Origin: Streptomyces sp. NBC_01803
Lineage (GTDB): Bacteria > Actinomycetota > Actinomycetes > Streptomycetales > Streptomycetaceae
DNA length: 64,000 bases
Direction of reading: 5' to 3'
NCBI RefSeq assembly: GCF_035917415.1
Contig: NZ_CP109073.1
Span: forward strand, 5,636,001 to 5,700,000
Shown here: in pieces, positions 15,307 through 24,903 of the stretch
Numbering within the stretch: the first letter of the stretch is position 1
How the letters are laid out: every line of letters begins with the position of its first letter
Position numbers and translations under genes: made by a program
The notes under the pieces: generated by a model
What the model was told of the DNA's origin: nothing
Seen by the model: the letters and a program-made list of their open reading frames with translations, nothing else
Database searches by the model: none

Positions 15307-15404
15307 GGCCGCAGCGTACCGCCGCGCGGCGCGGGGGCCGGGGCCCGGCCGCGGAAGCCATGGCGGGGCGGGGCGGGGGCGGGCGTCAGGAGGTGTTCGA
15401 GAAC

Positions 15405-15575
15405 GTGACCCGTCCGCAGTCGCGGGTGGCGCGAGATCGGTGGCGGGCCAGCCTGGCCGTGCCGCTGTCGGCGGTGATCCACCGCGAGGCCGCGGACGAC
15501 GGCAGCGCCACGTACGTCCAGTGGACCTCCCTCACGGACTACGCCGTCGTCGACGAGGCGAAGCAACAGCCGTAA
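15405..15575 (+). CDS. Small hypothetical protein (56 aa)
   Basis: A GTG at 15405 follows a perfect AGGAGGTG ribosome-binding site (15389-15396) by eight bases. The product begins VTRPQSRVARDRWRASLAVP and ends DEAKQQP. No signal peptide or membrane helix is seen and I do not recognise the family. A strong terminator follows 16 bases after the stop, which supports an expressed unit. It could also be the tail of a lost larger gene. Confidence 0.45.
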   Translation: MTRPQSRVARDRWRASLAVPLSAVIHREAADDGSATYVQWTSLTDYAVVDEAKQQP

Positions 15576-15591
15576 CGCACCGGCCCTTCAC

Positions 15592-15627
15592 CGCACGGCC
15601 CGCCGGCCCACGCCGGCGGGCCGTGCG
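15592..15627 (+). terminator. Strong hairpin
   Basis: A 16-bp perfect stem (15592-15607 with 15612-15627) around the loop CCAC. Confidence 0.8.
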
Positions 15628-16158
15628 CCTGCGGCCGGGGAACAAGAGCCGCCCATGCGGCTGAGCGCGACGCTCACGGCGGAGGGCACGGACAACCATC
15701 AGCGCGCTGTCGGTGCGCGGCCGTGGTGTGCCGCTGGGCAGGACCAGCAGCCGTTCCTGTCACAGGCTGTCGGGTCCCCCGCGAAAGCCGGAGATCAGCC
15801 TGGCCGGGGTTGCGCTCCTCGACGAAGCCGACAATCCTGCCGGGCGACTCCCCCGCCTCCTGGGGCACGGGGGGCGACAACGGGGGTATGCGCGGGGGCA
15901 GGTGGAGCGAATGGGGCTTCGAACTCGCGATGGCGGTGGGAGTTCCCCTGCTCGCGGTGGGGGCCGCGGCCGGGGGAAGCCCTCTGGTCGCCCACGGCCC
16001 GGCCGGGCGGCCGAGCACGCCGAGTTGGAGACCTGGAGCGGGTACGCCCCACCAGCGAGATCGCCATCTACGGCTGGAGTACTCACACGTGGGACCGCTC
16101 CCGGATTTCCATACTGAGCGTTGAACCGTCTTGTGCGGGGCGGCTGAGGGGAGACCGT
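15628..16158. other. Intergenic stretch, no confident gene
   Basis: About 530 bases upstream of the BlaI-like gene. A plus-strand reading from ATG 15888 contains a hydrophobic segment (AMAVGVPLLAVGAAAGG), but it lacks a clear ribosome-binding site and its tail looks random. It may be a remnant of a small membrane gene. Confidence 0.3.
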
Positions 16159-16569
16159 GTGAGGGACCAGGACCAGGACCAGGACGGGCGGCCCCGGCGC
16201 CGGGGCCGGGGCGAACTGGAGGCCCAGGTGCTCGCCGCGCTGCGGCGGGCGGAGCGGCCGGTCGCCGCCGCCTGGGTGCGGGAGTGGCTCGGTGGCGGCC
16301 TCGCCCACACCACCGTGGTGACGATCCTCTCCCGCCTGCACGCCAAGGGCGCCGTGACCCGGGAGCGGGCGGGCCGCGCCTTCGTCTGGACGCCCGCCGC
16401 GGACCGGGCCCGGCTCGCCGCGCGGCGGATGTGCCAGGTGCTGGAGGGGGAGCCGGACCGCGAGGCGGTGCTGGCCGGGTTCGCCGCCGCGCTGTCGTCC
16501 GCGGACGCGCGGCTGCTGCGCGGCCTCCTCGGCCCGGCGGCCCCCCGCGAGCCGCGCGGCGCCCGCTGA
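16159..16569 (+). CDS. BlaI/MecI/CopY-family transcriptional repressor
   Basis: 136 aa. The GTG at 16159 is preceded by GGGGAGA. The winged helix covers about residues 15-85: ELEAQVLAALRRAERPVAAA, AHTTVVTILSRLHAKGAVTR and RAFVWTP, typical of the penicillinase-repressor fold. The C-terminal dimerisation region includes FAAALSSADARLLRGLL. Family members repress beta-lactamase, copper or respiratory genes and are often inactivated by a membrane BlaR-type protease, which is not present nearby. The CNNM genes 220 bases downstream are possible targets, though nothing in the sequence proves it. Confidence 0.85.
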   Translation: MRDQDQDQDGRPRRRGRGELEAQVLAALRRAERPVAAAWVREWLGGGLAHTTVVTILSRLHAKGAVTRERAGRAFVWTPAADRARLAARRMCQVLEGEPDREAVLAGFAAALSSADARLLRGLLGPAAPREPRGAR

Positions 16570-16790
16570 CCGGGGTCCGCGGCGGGCGGGCCGTATCATC
16601 ATCGGCAGTGTCTTCGACATCCGTGTAGAAACAGGGGCCACCGGCTCCGCCGGCCCCCCGTCCGGGCCGGTCACCGGCTCAGAAGGAGCATCCGCCCCAC
16701 GATGGACGAGCCTCCCAGTCCACGTCCCCGTCGTGTAGCCGCCCGCGTCCCGCGCGAGTGCCCCGAGTCGGCCCGGACGGGGGTGCCCCG
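16570..16790. other. Leader region before the CNNM pair
   Basis: The stretch holds a GC hairpin (GGGGCC/GGCCCC, 16634-16657), likely the terminator of the BlaI-like gene, and then about 130 bases of leader before the GTG at 16791. I looked for a magnesium riboswitch (M-box) because CNNM proteins handle Mg2+ but found no recognisable core. Confidence 0.35.
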
Positions 16791-18158
16791 GTGACGGAAG
16801 TCGTGCTGCTGCTCGTCGCGTTGTCGCTGACGCTGGCCTGCGCGGTGTTCGTGGCCGCCGAGTTCTCGCTGACGACCGTGGAGCGCGGCGAGCTGGAACG
16901 GGCCGCCGCCGCGGGCGACAAGGGCGCCGCGGGAGCGCTGGAGGGCGTGCGCGCGCTGACGTTCCAGCTCTCCGGCGCGCAATTGGGCATCACGGTCACC
17001 TCGCTGGTGATCGGCATGCTGGCCGAGCCGTCGCTCGCCGGACTGCTGCGCGGGCCGCTGGAGGCGGCCGGGCTGACCGGCGGCGCGGCGTCCACGGCGG
17101 CCGTCGCCCTCGGCGTGGCGCTCTCCACGGTGGTGCTGATGGTGGTGGGCGAGCTGGTCCCGAAGAACTGGGCGATCTCCCGGCCGCTGGCCGTCGCCCG
17201 GGTGGTCGCCGGGCCGCAGCGAGGCTTCACCGCCGCGTTCGGCCCGTTCATCCGCCACCTCAACGGGACCGCCAACCGCCTGGTCCGGCGGCTGGGCCTG
17301 GAGCCGGCCGAGGAGCTGGCCTCCGCCCGCACCCCGCAGGAACTGGTCGCGCTGGCCCGGCACTCGGCGGCCGAGGGCGTCCTGCCGCAGGACTCGGCCG
17401 AGCTGTTCGTCCGCACCCTGCACCTGGGGGAGCTGACGGCGCAGAGCGTGATGACGCCGCGCGTGGACGTCCACGCGCTGGCCACCGTCGCCAGCGCCGC
17501 CGACGCGGCCAACCTGACGCTGGCCACCGGCCTCTCCCGGTTCCCCGTCTACCGCGACGGCCTGGACGACGTCGTGGGCGTCGTCCACATCAAGGCCATC
17601 CTCGCCCTCGGCGACCGGGTGCGGGCCATCACCCCCGTCTCCGACGTGATGGCCGAGCCGCTGCTGGTGCCCGACAGCGTGCCGGTGGACCGGCTGCTGG
17701 ACCGGCTGCGCGGTGGCGGCGGCGCGCTGGCCGTCGTCGTGGACGAGTACGGAGGCACCGCCGGGGTGGTCACCCTGGAGGACATCGTCGAGGAGGTCGT
17801 CGGAGAGGTCCGCGACGAGCACGACCCCGCCGAGGCGCCCGACCTGGCCCCGGCCGGACCCGGCGTCTGGGAGGCCGACGGCGGCGTCCGCGTCGACCGG
17901 CTCGCCACCATCGGCCTGACCGCGCCGGACGGCCCGTACGAGACCGTCGCCGGGCTGCTGGCCACCGCGCTCGCCCGGATACCCGCGGCCGGTGACACCG
18001 CCGAGACGGCGGGCTGGCGGCTGACCGTCCTGGCCACCGCCCACCACCGCGCGGTGCGCGTCCGGATCACCGCGCCCGGACCCGACGGCCAGGACACGCC
18101 CGACGCCCCCCAGGACCCCGACACCGCCGACCGCCCCCACCACCGGGACCGACCATGA
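16791..18158 (+). CDS. CNNM/CorC (HlyC)-family protein, full length
   Basis: 455 aa. A CNNM (DUF21) membrane domain (about 1-190, with GELVPKNWAI), two CBS domains (VMTPRVDVHALA..., FPVYRDGLDDVVGVVHIK) and the CorC_HlyC C-terminal domain (VVDEYGGTAGVVTLEDIVEE then the 330-430 region). These proteins affect Mg2+/Co2+ transport. The GTG start at 16791 has GGACGGGGG seven bases upstream. The gene overlaps the next CNNM gene by four bases, so the two probably act together. Confidence 0.92.
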   Translation: MTEVVLLLVALSLTLACAVFVAAEFSLTTVERGELERAAAAGDKGAAGALEGVRALTFQLSGAQLGITVTSLVIGMLAEPSLAGLLRGPLEAAGLTGGAASTAAVALGVALSTVVLMVVGELVPKNWAISRPLAVARVVAGPQRGFTAAFGPFIRHLNGTANRLVRRLGLEPAEELASARTPQELVALARHSAAEGVLPQDSAELFVRTLHLGELTAQSVMTPRVDVHALATVASAADAANLTLATGLSRFPVYRDGLDDVVGVVHIKAILALGDRVRAITPVSDVMAEPLLVPDSVPVDRLLDRLRGGGGALAVVVDEYGGTAGVVTLEDIVEEVVGEVRDEHDPAEAPDLAPAGPGVWEADGGVRVDRLATIGLTAPDGPYETVAGLLATALARIPAAGDTAETAGWRLTVLATAHHRAVRVRITAPGPDGQDTPDAPQDPDTADRPHHRDRP

Positions 18159-19171
18159 CGGCCTTCCAACTCGCCCTCGGCGCGCTGACCCTGGTCACCA
18201 ACGCCTTCTTCGTCGGCGCCGAGTTCGCCCTCATCTCGGTGCGCCGCGACCAGATCGAACCGCGCGCCGAGGCCGGTGAACGGCGGGCCCGCACCGTGCT
18301 GTGGGCCCTGCGCCACCTCTCGCCCATGATGGCCACCGCCCAACTCGGCATCACCGTCTCGTCCCTGGTGCTGGGCGCGGTCGCGGAGCCCGCCATCGCG
18401 CACCTGCTGGAGCCGGCCTTCGACGCCGTCGGCGTCCCCGGCGCGCTGGCGCACCCGATCGCCTTCGCCGTCGCGCTGTCCCTGGCCACCTATCTCCACA
18501 TGCTCATCGGGGAGATGGTCCCCAAGAACATCGCCCTGGCCGCCCCCGAGCGGACCGCCCTGGTGCTGGGCCCGGCGCTGGTGGCGGTGACCCGCGCGCT
18601 GCGGCCCGTCGTCTTCGGCATCAACGCCTTCGCCAACGTCCTGCTCCGGCTGCTGCGCGTGGAGCCCAAGGACGAGATCGCCTCCGTCTTCACCGATGAC
18701 GAACTCGCCCGTATCGTCAAGGACTCCAGCGACGCCGGGCTGCTGGAGGCCGCCGAGAGCGAGCGGTTGCGCGACGCCCTGGCGCTGGGCACCCGGACCG
18801 TCGCCGAGATCGTCGTCCCGGTCGGCCGCATGACCACTGTCGATCACCGGGTCACCCCCCGGCAGTTGGAGCGGGTCTCAGCCACCTCGGGCTACTCCCG
18901 CTTCCCCGTCACCGGACCCGGCACGACGGTGCTGGGCTTCCTGCACGTCAAGGACGCGCTCGGCGCGGCGGCCCGCGACCGGCCGTTCCCGCGCGAGGCC
19001 CTGCACCCGGTCATCCGCATCCGGCCGGAGACGCCGCTGGACGACGCGCTGACCGCCATGCGGGCGGGCAGCACCCACCTGGCCGCCGTCACCAGCGACA
19101 AGGGAACACTGCTCGGGTTCGTCACCATGGAGGACGTCCTCGGTGACCTGGTGGGCCCCGCGCCCCGCTGA
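18155..19171 (+). CDS. CNNM-family protein lacking the CorC C-terminal domain
   Basis: 338 aa, ATG overlapping the preceding stop. The DUF21 membrane domain (QLALGALTLVTNAFFVGAEF, GEMVPKNIAL) and a CBS pair (VSATSGYSRFPVTGPGTTVL, VTSDKGTLLGFVTMEDVLGD) are present, but the protein ends right after the second CBS domain. Paired CNNM genes of unequal length are common in actinobacteria and probably form a mixed dimer. Confidence 0.92.
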   Translation: MTAFQLALGALTLVTNAFFVGAEFALISVRRDQIEPRAEAGERRARTVLWALRHLSPMMATAQLGITVSSLVLGAVAEPAIAHLLEPAFDAVGVPGALAHPIAFAVALSLATYLHMLIGEMVPKNIALAAPERTALVLGPALVAVTRALRPVVFGINAFANVLLRLLRVEPKDEIASVFTDDELARIVKDSSDAGLLEAAESERLRDALALGTRTVAEIVVPVGRMTTVDHRVTPRQLERVSATSGYSRFPVTGPGTTVLGFLHVKDALGAAARDRPFPREALHPVIRIRPETPLDDALTAMRAGSTHLAAVTSDKGTLLGFVTMEDVLGDLVGPAPR

Positions 19172-19228
19172 CCGCCCGCCGCCGCCTCCCGCCCGCCGAC
19201 CGCTCGCTCGCCGCCGGCCGCCCGCCGG

Positions 19229-20014
19229 TCAGGGCGCGCGGGTGCGGGGCGCGGCCGGGCGCCCGGCGACGCGCAGCGTCAGCTCCCGCGCGGTCGCGAT
19301 CACCTGCCCGGCGATCCGTTCCCGTCCCGCCGCGTCCGCGTCGCCGTCCGCGAAGGTGACGGCCACCCCCGCCACCGGGCGTCCCGTGTGGTCGGTCACC
19401 GCCGCGGCGACCGAGGAGAAGCCCGCCGTGACCTCGCCGCTCTCCACCGCGTAGCCGCGCCGCCGCACCCCGACCAGATCGTGCCGCAGCGCCGTCATGG
19501 ACCGTGGCCCCGCCTCGGTGCGCCGCACGAACGCCGACGCGTCCGGGAACAGCGCCCGCACCTGGGCCCCGGGCAGCAGCGCCAGCACGGCGCGACCGCT
19601 GGCGGTCAGGTGCGCGGGCAGCCGGACGCCGGCCTCGGTGACCAGCGGCGCGCGGCCCGGGGCCCGTTCCTCGATGATGTACAGCACCTCGCGCCCGTGC
19701 GGCACGGCCAGGTGCGCGTTGTGCCCGGTGCGGTCCACCAGCGCCGCCAGCGGCGCGCGGGCCAGCCGTTCGAACGGCGCCTGCCGGGTGTAGCCGGAGC
19801 CCAGCTCGAAGGCGCTGACGCCCAGGCCGTACCGGCGCTCCTCGGGCAGGTGCACCACGAAGCCCGCGCCGATCAGCGTGTCCAGCAGGTGGTACGTCGT
19901 GGAGCGGGGCAGCCCCATGTCACGGCTGATCGCGGCGGCCGGCACCGGGGCGGCCTGCCGCGCGAGATATCGGAGCACGGCCAGCACCTGGGCCGCGGCC
20001 GGAACGGTCGCCAC
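19229..20014 (-). CDS. IclR-family regulator, divergent from hutH
   Basis: 261 aa from GTG at 20014. The N-terminal winged helix (AAQVLAVLRYLARQAAPVPA, AISRDMGLPRSTTYHLLDTL) is followed by an IclR effector domain (LERLARAPLA-type linker, LTASGRAVLALLP, GYAVESGEVTAGFSSVAAAV, VAGVAVTF). IclR proteins bind palindromes and respond to small metabolites. It sits head-to-head with hutH with 93 bases between them, and that gap holds a perfect 16-base palindrome. I infer it controls histidine utilisation. Confidence 0.9.
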   Translation of the reverse strand: MATVPAAAQVLAVLRYLARQAAPVPAAAISRDMGLPRSTTYHLLDTLIGAGFVVHLPEERRYGLGVSAFELGSGYTRQAPFERLARAPLAALVDRTGHNAHLAVPHGREVLYIIEERAPGRAPLVTEAGVRLPAHLTASGRAVLALLPGAQVRALFPDASAFVRRTEAGPRSMTALRHDLVGVRRRGYAVESGEVTAGFSSVAAAVTDHTGRPVAGVAVTFADGDADAAGRERIAGQVIATARELTLRVAGRPAAPRTRAP

Positions 20015-20037
20015 CCGGTGAGCGTAACCCGCCGCAT

Positions 20038-20053
20038 GTCTGGGATCCCAGAC
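20038..20053. promoter_or_regulatory. Perfect 16-base palindrome between the IclR gene and hutH
   Basis: GTCTGGGATCCCAGAC is fully self-complementary with no spacer and lies 23 bases from the regulator start and 54 from the hutH start. It is the best candidate operator for the IclR protein, controlling both directions. Confidence 0.6.
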
Positions 20054-20107
20054 GGAAAACGCCGCCGGGTGCTGGATCCCGCCCGCCGCCTGGGGCTTCA
20101 TGGAGCC

Positions 20108-21646
20108 ATGAACGAAGTTGTCGTCGGACCCGGACCGCTCACCCCCGCCGAGGTGGTCGCCGTCGCCCGGCACGGAGCCCGCGTCACGCTCTCCGCCGCG
20201 GCGCGGGACGAACTCGCCCGCAGCCGCGAGGTGATCGGGGCCCTCGCCGCCGACGCCCGGCCCCACTACGGCGTCTCCACCGGATTCGGCGCCCTCGCCA
20301 CCCGGCACATCCCGGCCGAGTCGCGCGCCCGGCTGCAGCGCGGCCTGATCCGGTCCCACGCCGCCGGCTCCGGCCCCGAGGTCGAACGCGAAGTCGTCCG
20401 CGCGCTGATGCTGCTGCGCCTGTCGACGCTGGCCACCGGCCGCACCGGCGTCCGGCCGGTGACCGCCCGCACCTACGCGGCGCTGCTCAACGCCGGCCTC
20501 ACCCCCGTGGTGCGCGAGTACGGCTCCCTGGGCTGCTCCGGCGACCTGGCGCCGCTCGCGCACTGCGCGCTCGCGGCCATGGGCGAGGGCGAGGTCCGCG
20601 ACGCCGGAGGCGTCCCGCGCCCGGCCGGGGAAGCCCTCGCCGACGCGGGGATCGAGCCGCTCGTCCTGCGGGAGAAGGAGGGGCTGGCCCTGATCAACGG
20701 CACCGACGGCATGCTCGGCATGCTGTTGCTGGCCTGCCACGACCTGCGGCTCCTGCTGCGCTGCGCCGACATCGCCGCAGCGATGAGCGTGGAGGCGCTG
20801 CTCGGCACCGACGCCGTGTTCGCCGCCGACCTCCAGGCGCTCCGGCCGCATCCGGGCCAGGCCGACAGCGCGGCCAACCTCCGTGCGCTGCTGGCCGGTT
20901 CGGGCATCATGGCCAGCCACCGCGGCCCCGCGTGCACCCGCGTCCAGGACGCCTACTCGCTGCGCTGTGCCCCTCAGGTGCACGGCGCGGCCCGCGACAC
21001 CCTCGCGCACGCCGAGCTGGTGGCCTCTCGCGAGCTGGCCGCCGCCATCGACAACCCGGTGGTCACCCCGGACGGCCGGGTCGAGAGCAACGGGAACTTC
21101 CACGGCGCCCCCCTCGCCCACGTCCTGGACTTCCTCGCCATCTCCACCGCCGACGTCGCCTCGATCGCCGAGCGCCGCACCGACCGGTTCCTCGACGTGG
21201 CGCGCAACCACGGGCTGAGCGCCTTCCTCGCCGACGACCCCGGCGTGGACTCGGGCCACATGATCGCCCAGTACACCCAGGCCGCCATCGTCGCCGAGCT
21301 GAAGCGGCTCGCGGTCCCGGCATCGGTCGACTCCATCCCCTCCAGCGCCCTCCAGGAGGACCACGTGTCCATGGGCTGGTCGGCCGCGCGCAAGCTGCGC
21401 CGCGCCGTCGACGGGCTCACCCGCGTGGTGGCGATCGAGCTGCTCACCGCCGCCCGGGGCCTGGACCTGCGCGCGCCCCTGGCGGCGGCACCGGCCACCG
21501 CCGCCGTCCGCGCCGGGCTGCGGCGGCGGGTTCCCGGCCCGGGACCCGACCGTTATCTCGCGCCCGAGATCGAGGCCGCCGTGGTCTACACGGCGTCCGG
21601 CGAGGCCCTCGCCGCCGCCGAGTCGGTCACCGGCCCGCTCCGCTGA
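20108..21646 (+). CDS. hutH: Histidine ammonia-lyase
   Basis: 512 aa. Converts L-histidine to urocanate and ammonia, the first step of histidine degradation, in the cytosol. The MIO cofactor is made from three residues in GSLGCSGDLAPLAH (Cys143-Ser144-Gly145); Cys replaces the more common Ala, while the Ser and Gly are kept. HYGVSTGFGALA (substrate Tyr loop), NGTDGM, and the SIPSSALQEDHVSMGW segment are conserved. ATG at 20108. It leads the hut operon and is followed by hutU after 54 bases. Confidence 0.95.
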   Translation: MNEVVVGPGPLTPAEVVAVARHGARVTLSAAARDELARSREVIGALAADARPHYGVSTGFGALATRHIPAESRARLQRGLIRSHAAGSGPEVEREVVRALMLLRLSTLATGRTGVRPVTARTYAALLNAGLTPVVREYGSLGCSGDLAPLAHCALAAMGEGEVRDAGGVPRPAGEALADAGIEPLVLREKEGLALINGTDGMLGMLLLACHDLRLLLRCADIAAAMSVEALLGTDAVFAADLQALRPHPGQADSAANLRALLAGSGIMASHRGPACTRVQDAYSLRCAPQVHGAARDTLAHAELVASRELAAAIDNPVVTPDGRVESNGNFHGAPLAHVLDFLAISTADVASIAERRTDRFLDVARNHGLSAFLADDPGVDSGHMIAQYTQAAIVAELKRLAVPASVDSIPSSALQEDHVSMGWSAARKLRRAVDGLTRVVAIELLTAARGLDLRAPLAAAPATAAVRAGLRRRVPGPGPDRYLAPEIEAAVVYTASGEALAAAESVTGPLR

Positions 21647-21700
21647 ACGCGCGTCCCACCGATTCCCCCCGATCCCCACCGACAGGACAGGACCCCACCC

Positions 21701-23359
21701 ATGCACGGTGCCCGCCCCGTCCGTGCCGCCCGCGGCCCGGACCTCACCGCCCGCGGCTGGCCCCAGGAGGCCGCGCTGCGGATGCTGCACAACAACCTCG
21801 ACCCGGAGGTCGCCGAGCACCCCGACGAGCTGGTGGTCTACGGCGGCTCTGGGAAGGCCGCCCGCGACTGGGCGTCGTTCGACGCCATGGTCCGCACGCT
21901 CCGGGATCTCAGGGCCGACGAGACCATGCTCGTGCAGTCGGGACGGCCGGTCGGCGTGATGACCACGCACGAGTGGGCGCCCCGGGTGCTGATCGCCAAC
22001 TCCCACCTGGTGGGGGAGTGGGCGACCTGGGAGGAGTTCCGGCGGCTGGAGGCTCTCGGTCTCACCATGTACGGGCAGATGACGGCCGGTTCGTGGATCT
22101 ACATCGGCACTCAGGGCATCCTCCAGGGCACTTATGAGACGTTCGCGGCGGTGGCGGCCAAGCGCTTCGGCGGCTCGCTCGCCGGGACCGTCACGCTCAC
22201 CGCCGGACTCGGCGGGATGGGCGGCGCCCAGCCGCTCGCCGTCACGATGAACGGCGGCGTCGCGCTGTGCGTCGACTGCGACCCCCGCGCGATCGAACGG
22301 CGTATCGCCCACGGCTACCTGGACATCCGCGCCGACACGCTGGAGCACGCGCTGCGGCTGACCGGCGAGGCCCGTGACGCCCGCCGGCCGCTGTCCGTCG
22401 GCCTGCTGGGCAACGCGGCGGACGCCGTGCCCCGCCTGCTGGCCCTGGGCGCGCCGATCGACGTCGTCACCGACCAGACCTCCGCCCACGACCCGCTGGC
22501 CTACCTGCCGCTCGGCGTCGACTTCGCCGACATGGCCGCCCTCGCCCGCGAGAAGCCGGCCGACTTCACCCGCCGGGCGCGGGAGTCGATGGCCCGGCAC
22601 GTCGAGGCGATGGTCGGCTTCCAGGACGCGGGCGCGGAAGTCTTCGACTACGGCAACTCCATCCGGGGCGAGGCCCGACTCGCGGGCTACGAGCGGGCGT
22701 TCGCGTTCCCCGGCTTCGTACCCGCCTACATCAGGCCGCTGTTCTGCGAGGGCAAGGGCCCCTTCCGCTGGGCCGCCCTGTCCGGCGACCCGGCCGACAT
22801 CGCCGCCACGGACCGCGCCGTCCTCGACCTCTTCCCGGACAACGAGCCGCTCGCCCGCTGGATCCGTCTCGCCGGCGAGCGGGTCCGCTTCCAGGGCCTC
22901 CCCGCCCGGATCTGCTGGCTGGGCTACGGCGAACGGGACCGGGCCGGGGAGCGGTTCAACGAGATGGTGGCGGACGGCACGCTCAAGGCGCCGGTCGTCA
23001 TCGGCCGCGACCACCTGGACTGCGGCTCGGTCGCCTCGCCCTACCGGGAGACCGAGGGCATGCGGGACGGCTCGGACGCGATCGCGGACTGGCCGCTGCT
23101 GAACGCGATGGTGAACGTGGCCTCCGGCGCGTCCTGGGTCTCCGTCCACCACGGCGGTGGCGTCGGCATCGGCCGCTCCCTGCACGCCGGGCAGGTGACG
23201 GTCGCGGACGGCACGCCACTGGCCGCCGAGAAGATCCGCCGGGTGCTCACCAACGACCCGGGCATGGGCGTGATCCGCCACGTCGACGCGGGCTACGACC
23301 GGGCCGAGGACATCGCGGCGGAGCGCGGCGTCCGCGTCCCCATGCGGGAGGAGGCGTGA
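21701..23359 (+). CDS. hutU: Urocanate hydratase
   Basis: 552 aa. Converts urocanate to imidazolonepropionate using tightly bound NAD+. The family signatures are clear: [11 protein letters not shown] at the start, [40 protein letters not shown] (NAD-binding), DQTSAHDPL, and [20 protein letters not shown] with the active-site Cys. It overlaps the next gene by four bases (GTGA). Confidence 0.96.
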   Translation: MHGARPVRAARGPDLTARGWPQEAALRMLHNNLDPEVAEHPDELVVYGGSGKAARDWASFDAMVRTLRDLRADETMLVQSGRPVGVMTTHEWAPRVLIANSHLVGEWATWEEFRRLEALGLTMYGQMTAGSWIYIGTQGILQGTYETFAAVAAKRFGGSLAGTVTLTAGLGGMGGAQPLAVTMNGGVALCVDCDPRAIERRIAHGYLDIRADTLEHALRLTGEARDARRPLSVGLLGNAADAVPRLLALGAPIDVVTDQTSAHDPLAYLPLGVDFADMAALAREKPADFTRRARESMARHVEAMVGFQDAGAEVFDYGNSIRGEARLAGYERAFAFPGFVPAYIRPLFCEGKGPFRWAALSGDPADIAATDRAVLDLFPDNEPLARWIRLAGERVRFQGLPARICWLGYGERDRAGERFNEMVADGTLKAPVVIGRDHLDCGSVASPYRETEGMRDGSDAIADWPLLNAMVNVASGASWVSVHHGGGVGIGRSLHAGQVTVADGTPLAAEKIRRVLTNDPGMGVIRHVDAGYDRAEDIAAERGVRVPMREEA

Positions 23360-24573
23360 CGGCGAGCGCCGGGGCGTTCACGGAGATGTGGCGCGAACTG
23401 CTGCCGGTCGGACGCGACTTCGGCTCCGGCGGGTACCGGCGGTTCGCCTGGACCGGCGCCGACGCCGACTGCCGCGCCTGGTTCCGCGCGGCGGCCGGGG
23501 CGCGCGGGCTGGCGTACGAGGTGGACCGCAACGGCAACCAGTGGGCGTGGCTGGGCGATCCGGCCGCCGGGGACGCCGTGGTCACCGGCTCCCACCTCGA
23601 CTCCGTCCCGGACGGCGGCGCCTTCGACGGGCCGCTCGGCGTCGTCTCGGCGTTCGCCGCCCTGGACGGGTTGCGGGCCCGCGCCGCCCGGCCGCGCCGC
23701 CCCCTCGCCGTGGTCAACTTCGCGGACGAGGAGGGCGCCCGCTTCGGCGTCGCCTGCGCCGGGTCCCGCCTGACGACTGGTCAACTCGCCCCGGAGCGGG
23801 CCCGGGAGCTGCGCGACGCGGACGGGATCTCCCTCGCGCGCGCCATGGAGCGCGCCGGGCACGACCCGGAGGCCCTCGGCCCCGACCCCGAACGGCTCGG
23901 CCGCGTCGGCGTGTTCGTCGAGCTGCACATCGAACAGGGCCGTCGGCTCGACCTGTCGGGCCACCCGGTCGGCGTCGCCTCCGCCATCTGGCCGCATGGC
24001 CGCTGGCGGTTCGACTTCCACGGCGAGGCCAACCACGCGGGCACCACCGGCCTGGAGGACCGCCGCGACCCGATGCTCACCTACGCCCACACGGTGCTCG
24101 CCGCGCGCAAACGCGCACGGCTCGCCGGGGCGCTGGCCACGTTCGGCAAGGTCGCCGTCGAGCCGGGCGGCGTCAACGCCATCGCCTCCCTGGTCCGGGG
24201 CTGGCTCGACTCCCGCGCCCCCGACGAGGCCACCCTGCGTGCCGTCGTCGCGGAGATCGAGCGGACGGCGGCCGAACGCGGCGCGCGCGACGGCGTCGAC
24301 GTCCGCGTCACCCGCGAGTCGTTCACCCCCGTCACCGAGTTCCACGGCGGTCTGCGGGACCGGGTCGCCGGGCTCCTCGGCGGCGCCCCCGTCCTGCCCA
24401 CCGGCGCCGGCCACGACGCGGGCGTACTCTCGGCCGCCGTGCCCGCCGCCATGCTGTTCGTGCGCAACCCCACGGGCGTGTCCCACTCACCCGCCGAATC
24501 GGCACGCGAGGACGACTGCCTGGCCGGGGTCACCGCCCTCACCGACACCCTGGAGGCCCTCGCATGCCGGTGA
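23356..24573 (+). CDS. M20-family N-carbamoyl/formyl-type amidohydrolase in the hut operon
   Basis: 405 aa of the allantoate amidohydrolase/N-carbamoylase group (M20/M28 zinc peptidases). Metal ligands: [18 protein letters not shown] (His, Asp), EEGARF (Glu pair), HIEQG (His) and HSPAE near the C-terminus (His); GHDAG closes the active site. In streptomycete hut operons this gene normally stands between hutU and hutF, where it may hydrolyse N-formyl- or N-formiminoglutamate. Database labels of allantoate hydrolase are probably by fold only. Starts GTG at 23356, overlapping hutU. Confidence 0.88.
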   Translation: MTASAGAFTEMWRELLPVGRDFGSGGYRRFAWTGADADCRAWFRAAAGARGLAYEVDRNGNQWAWLGDPAAGDAVVTGSHLDSVPDGGAFDGPLGVVSAFAALDGLRARAARPRRPLAVVNFADEEGARFGVACAGSRLTTGQLAPERARELRDADGISLARAMERAGHDPEALGPDPERLGRVGVFVELHIEQGRRLDLSGHPVGVASAIWPHGRWRFDFHGEANHAGTTGLEDRRDPMLTYAHTVLAARKRARLAGALATFGKVAVEPGGVNAIASLVRGWLDSRAPDEATLRAVVAEIERTAAERGARDGVDVRVTRESFTPVTEFHGGLRDRVAGLLGGAPVLPTGAGHDAGVLSAAVPAAMLFVRNPTGVSHSPAESAREDDCLAGVTALTDTLEALACR

Positions 24574-24871
24574 GCCCGCCCGGGGTCCGCGCTGACACCC
24601 ACATCCCCGCCGCCGGGACGGCGACGCGGTGGCCGCCCGCGCCGGCTCCGCTGCCGCCACGACCACGCGGAGCGGCCTCCTCTCCGCCGGCGCCGGTCCG
24701 CCGTCGGCGGCTTCGGTCGGACGGGGTCCGCCCACGGGGCCGGGGGCACCGGATGACCCGGCCGGAGCGGGCCGCCGGGGCCGGCGGAACGCCCGCCGCC
24801 GCCCGGGCACCCCGGATCGTCGTCGGTGCCCTCGGTCCGGTGCGCCCGCCCAGGGCCGGGGGAGCCACCCC
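24574..24871. other. 298-base gap where hutF would be expected
   Basis: In related operons formiminoglutamate deiminase (hutF, about 450 codons) sits between the M20 gene and hutI. Here only about 300 bases of very GC-rich sequence remain, with no recognisable amidohydrolase motif in any frame. A plus-strand frame starting ATG 24564 stays open but reads as Pro/Arg/Ala-rich low-complexity sequence. Confidence 0.5.
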
Positions 24872-24903
24872 GTGACCGGGCCGGAGCGGGCCGCCGGGGC
24901 CGG
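24761..24903 (+). repeat. 24-base direct repeat at the start of hutI
   Basis: The same 24 bases occur at 24761-24784 and 24880-24903. The first copy follows an ATGACCC and the second the hutI start GTGACCG, so the 5' end of hutI has been partly duplicated (both read [11 protein letters not shown]). This may mark how the intervening hutF was lost. Confidence 0.55.

Noticed and set aside
16570..16790. Possible Mg2+ riboswitch before the CNNM genes
   Set aside because: The leader has hairpins, but I could not match the conserved core of the M-box or another metal riboswitch.
19229..23281. A 1350-codon open frame on the minus strand covering hutH and hutU
   Set aside because: Only its last 261 codons (the IclR protein) carry recognisable motifs; the rest is the antisense of hutH and hutU and reads as low-complexity Gly/Arg/Val sequence, typical of third-frame openness in GC-rich DNA.
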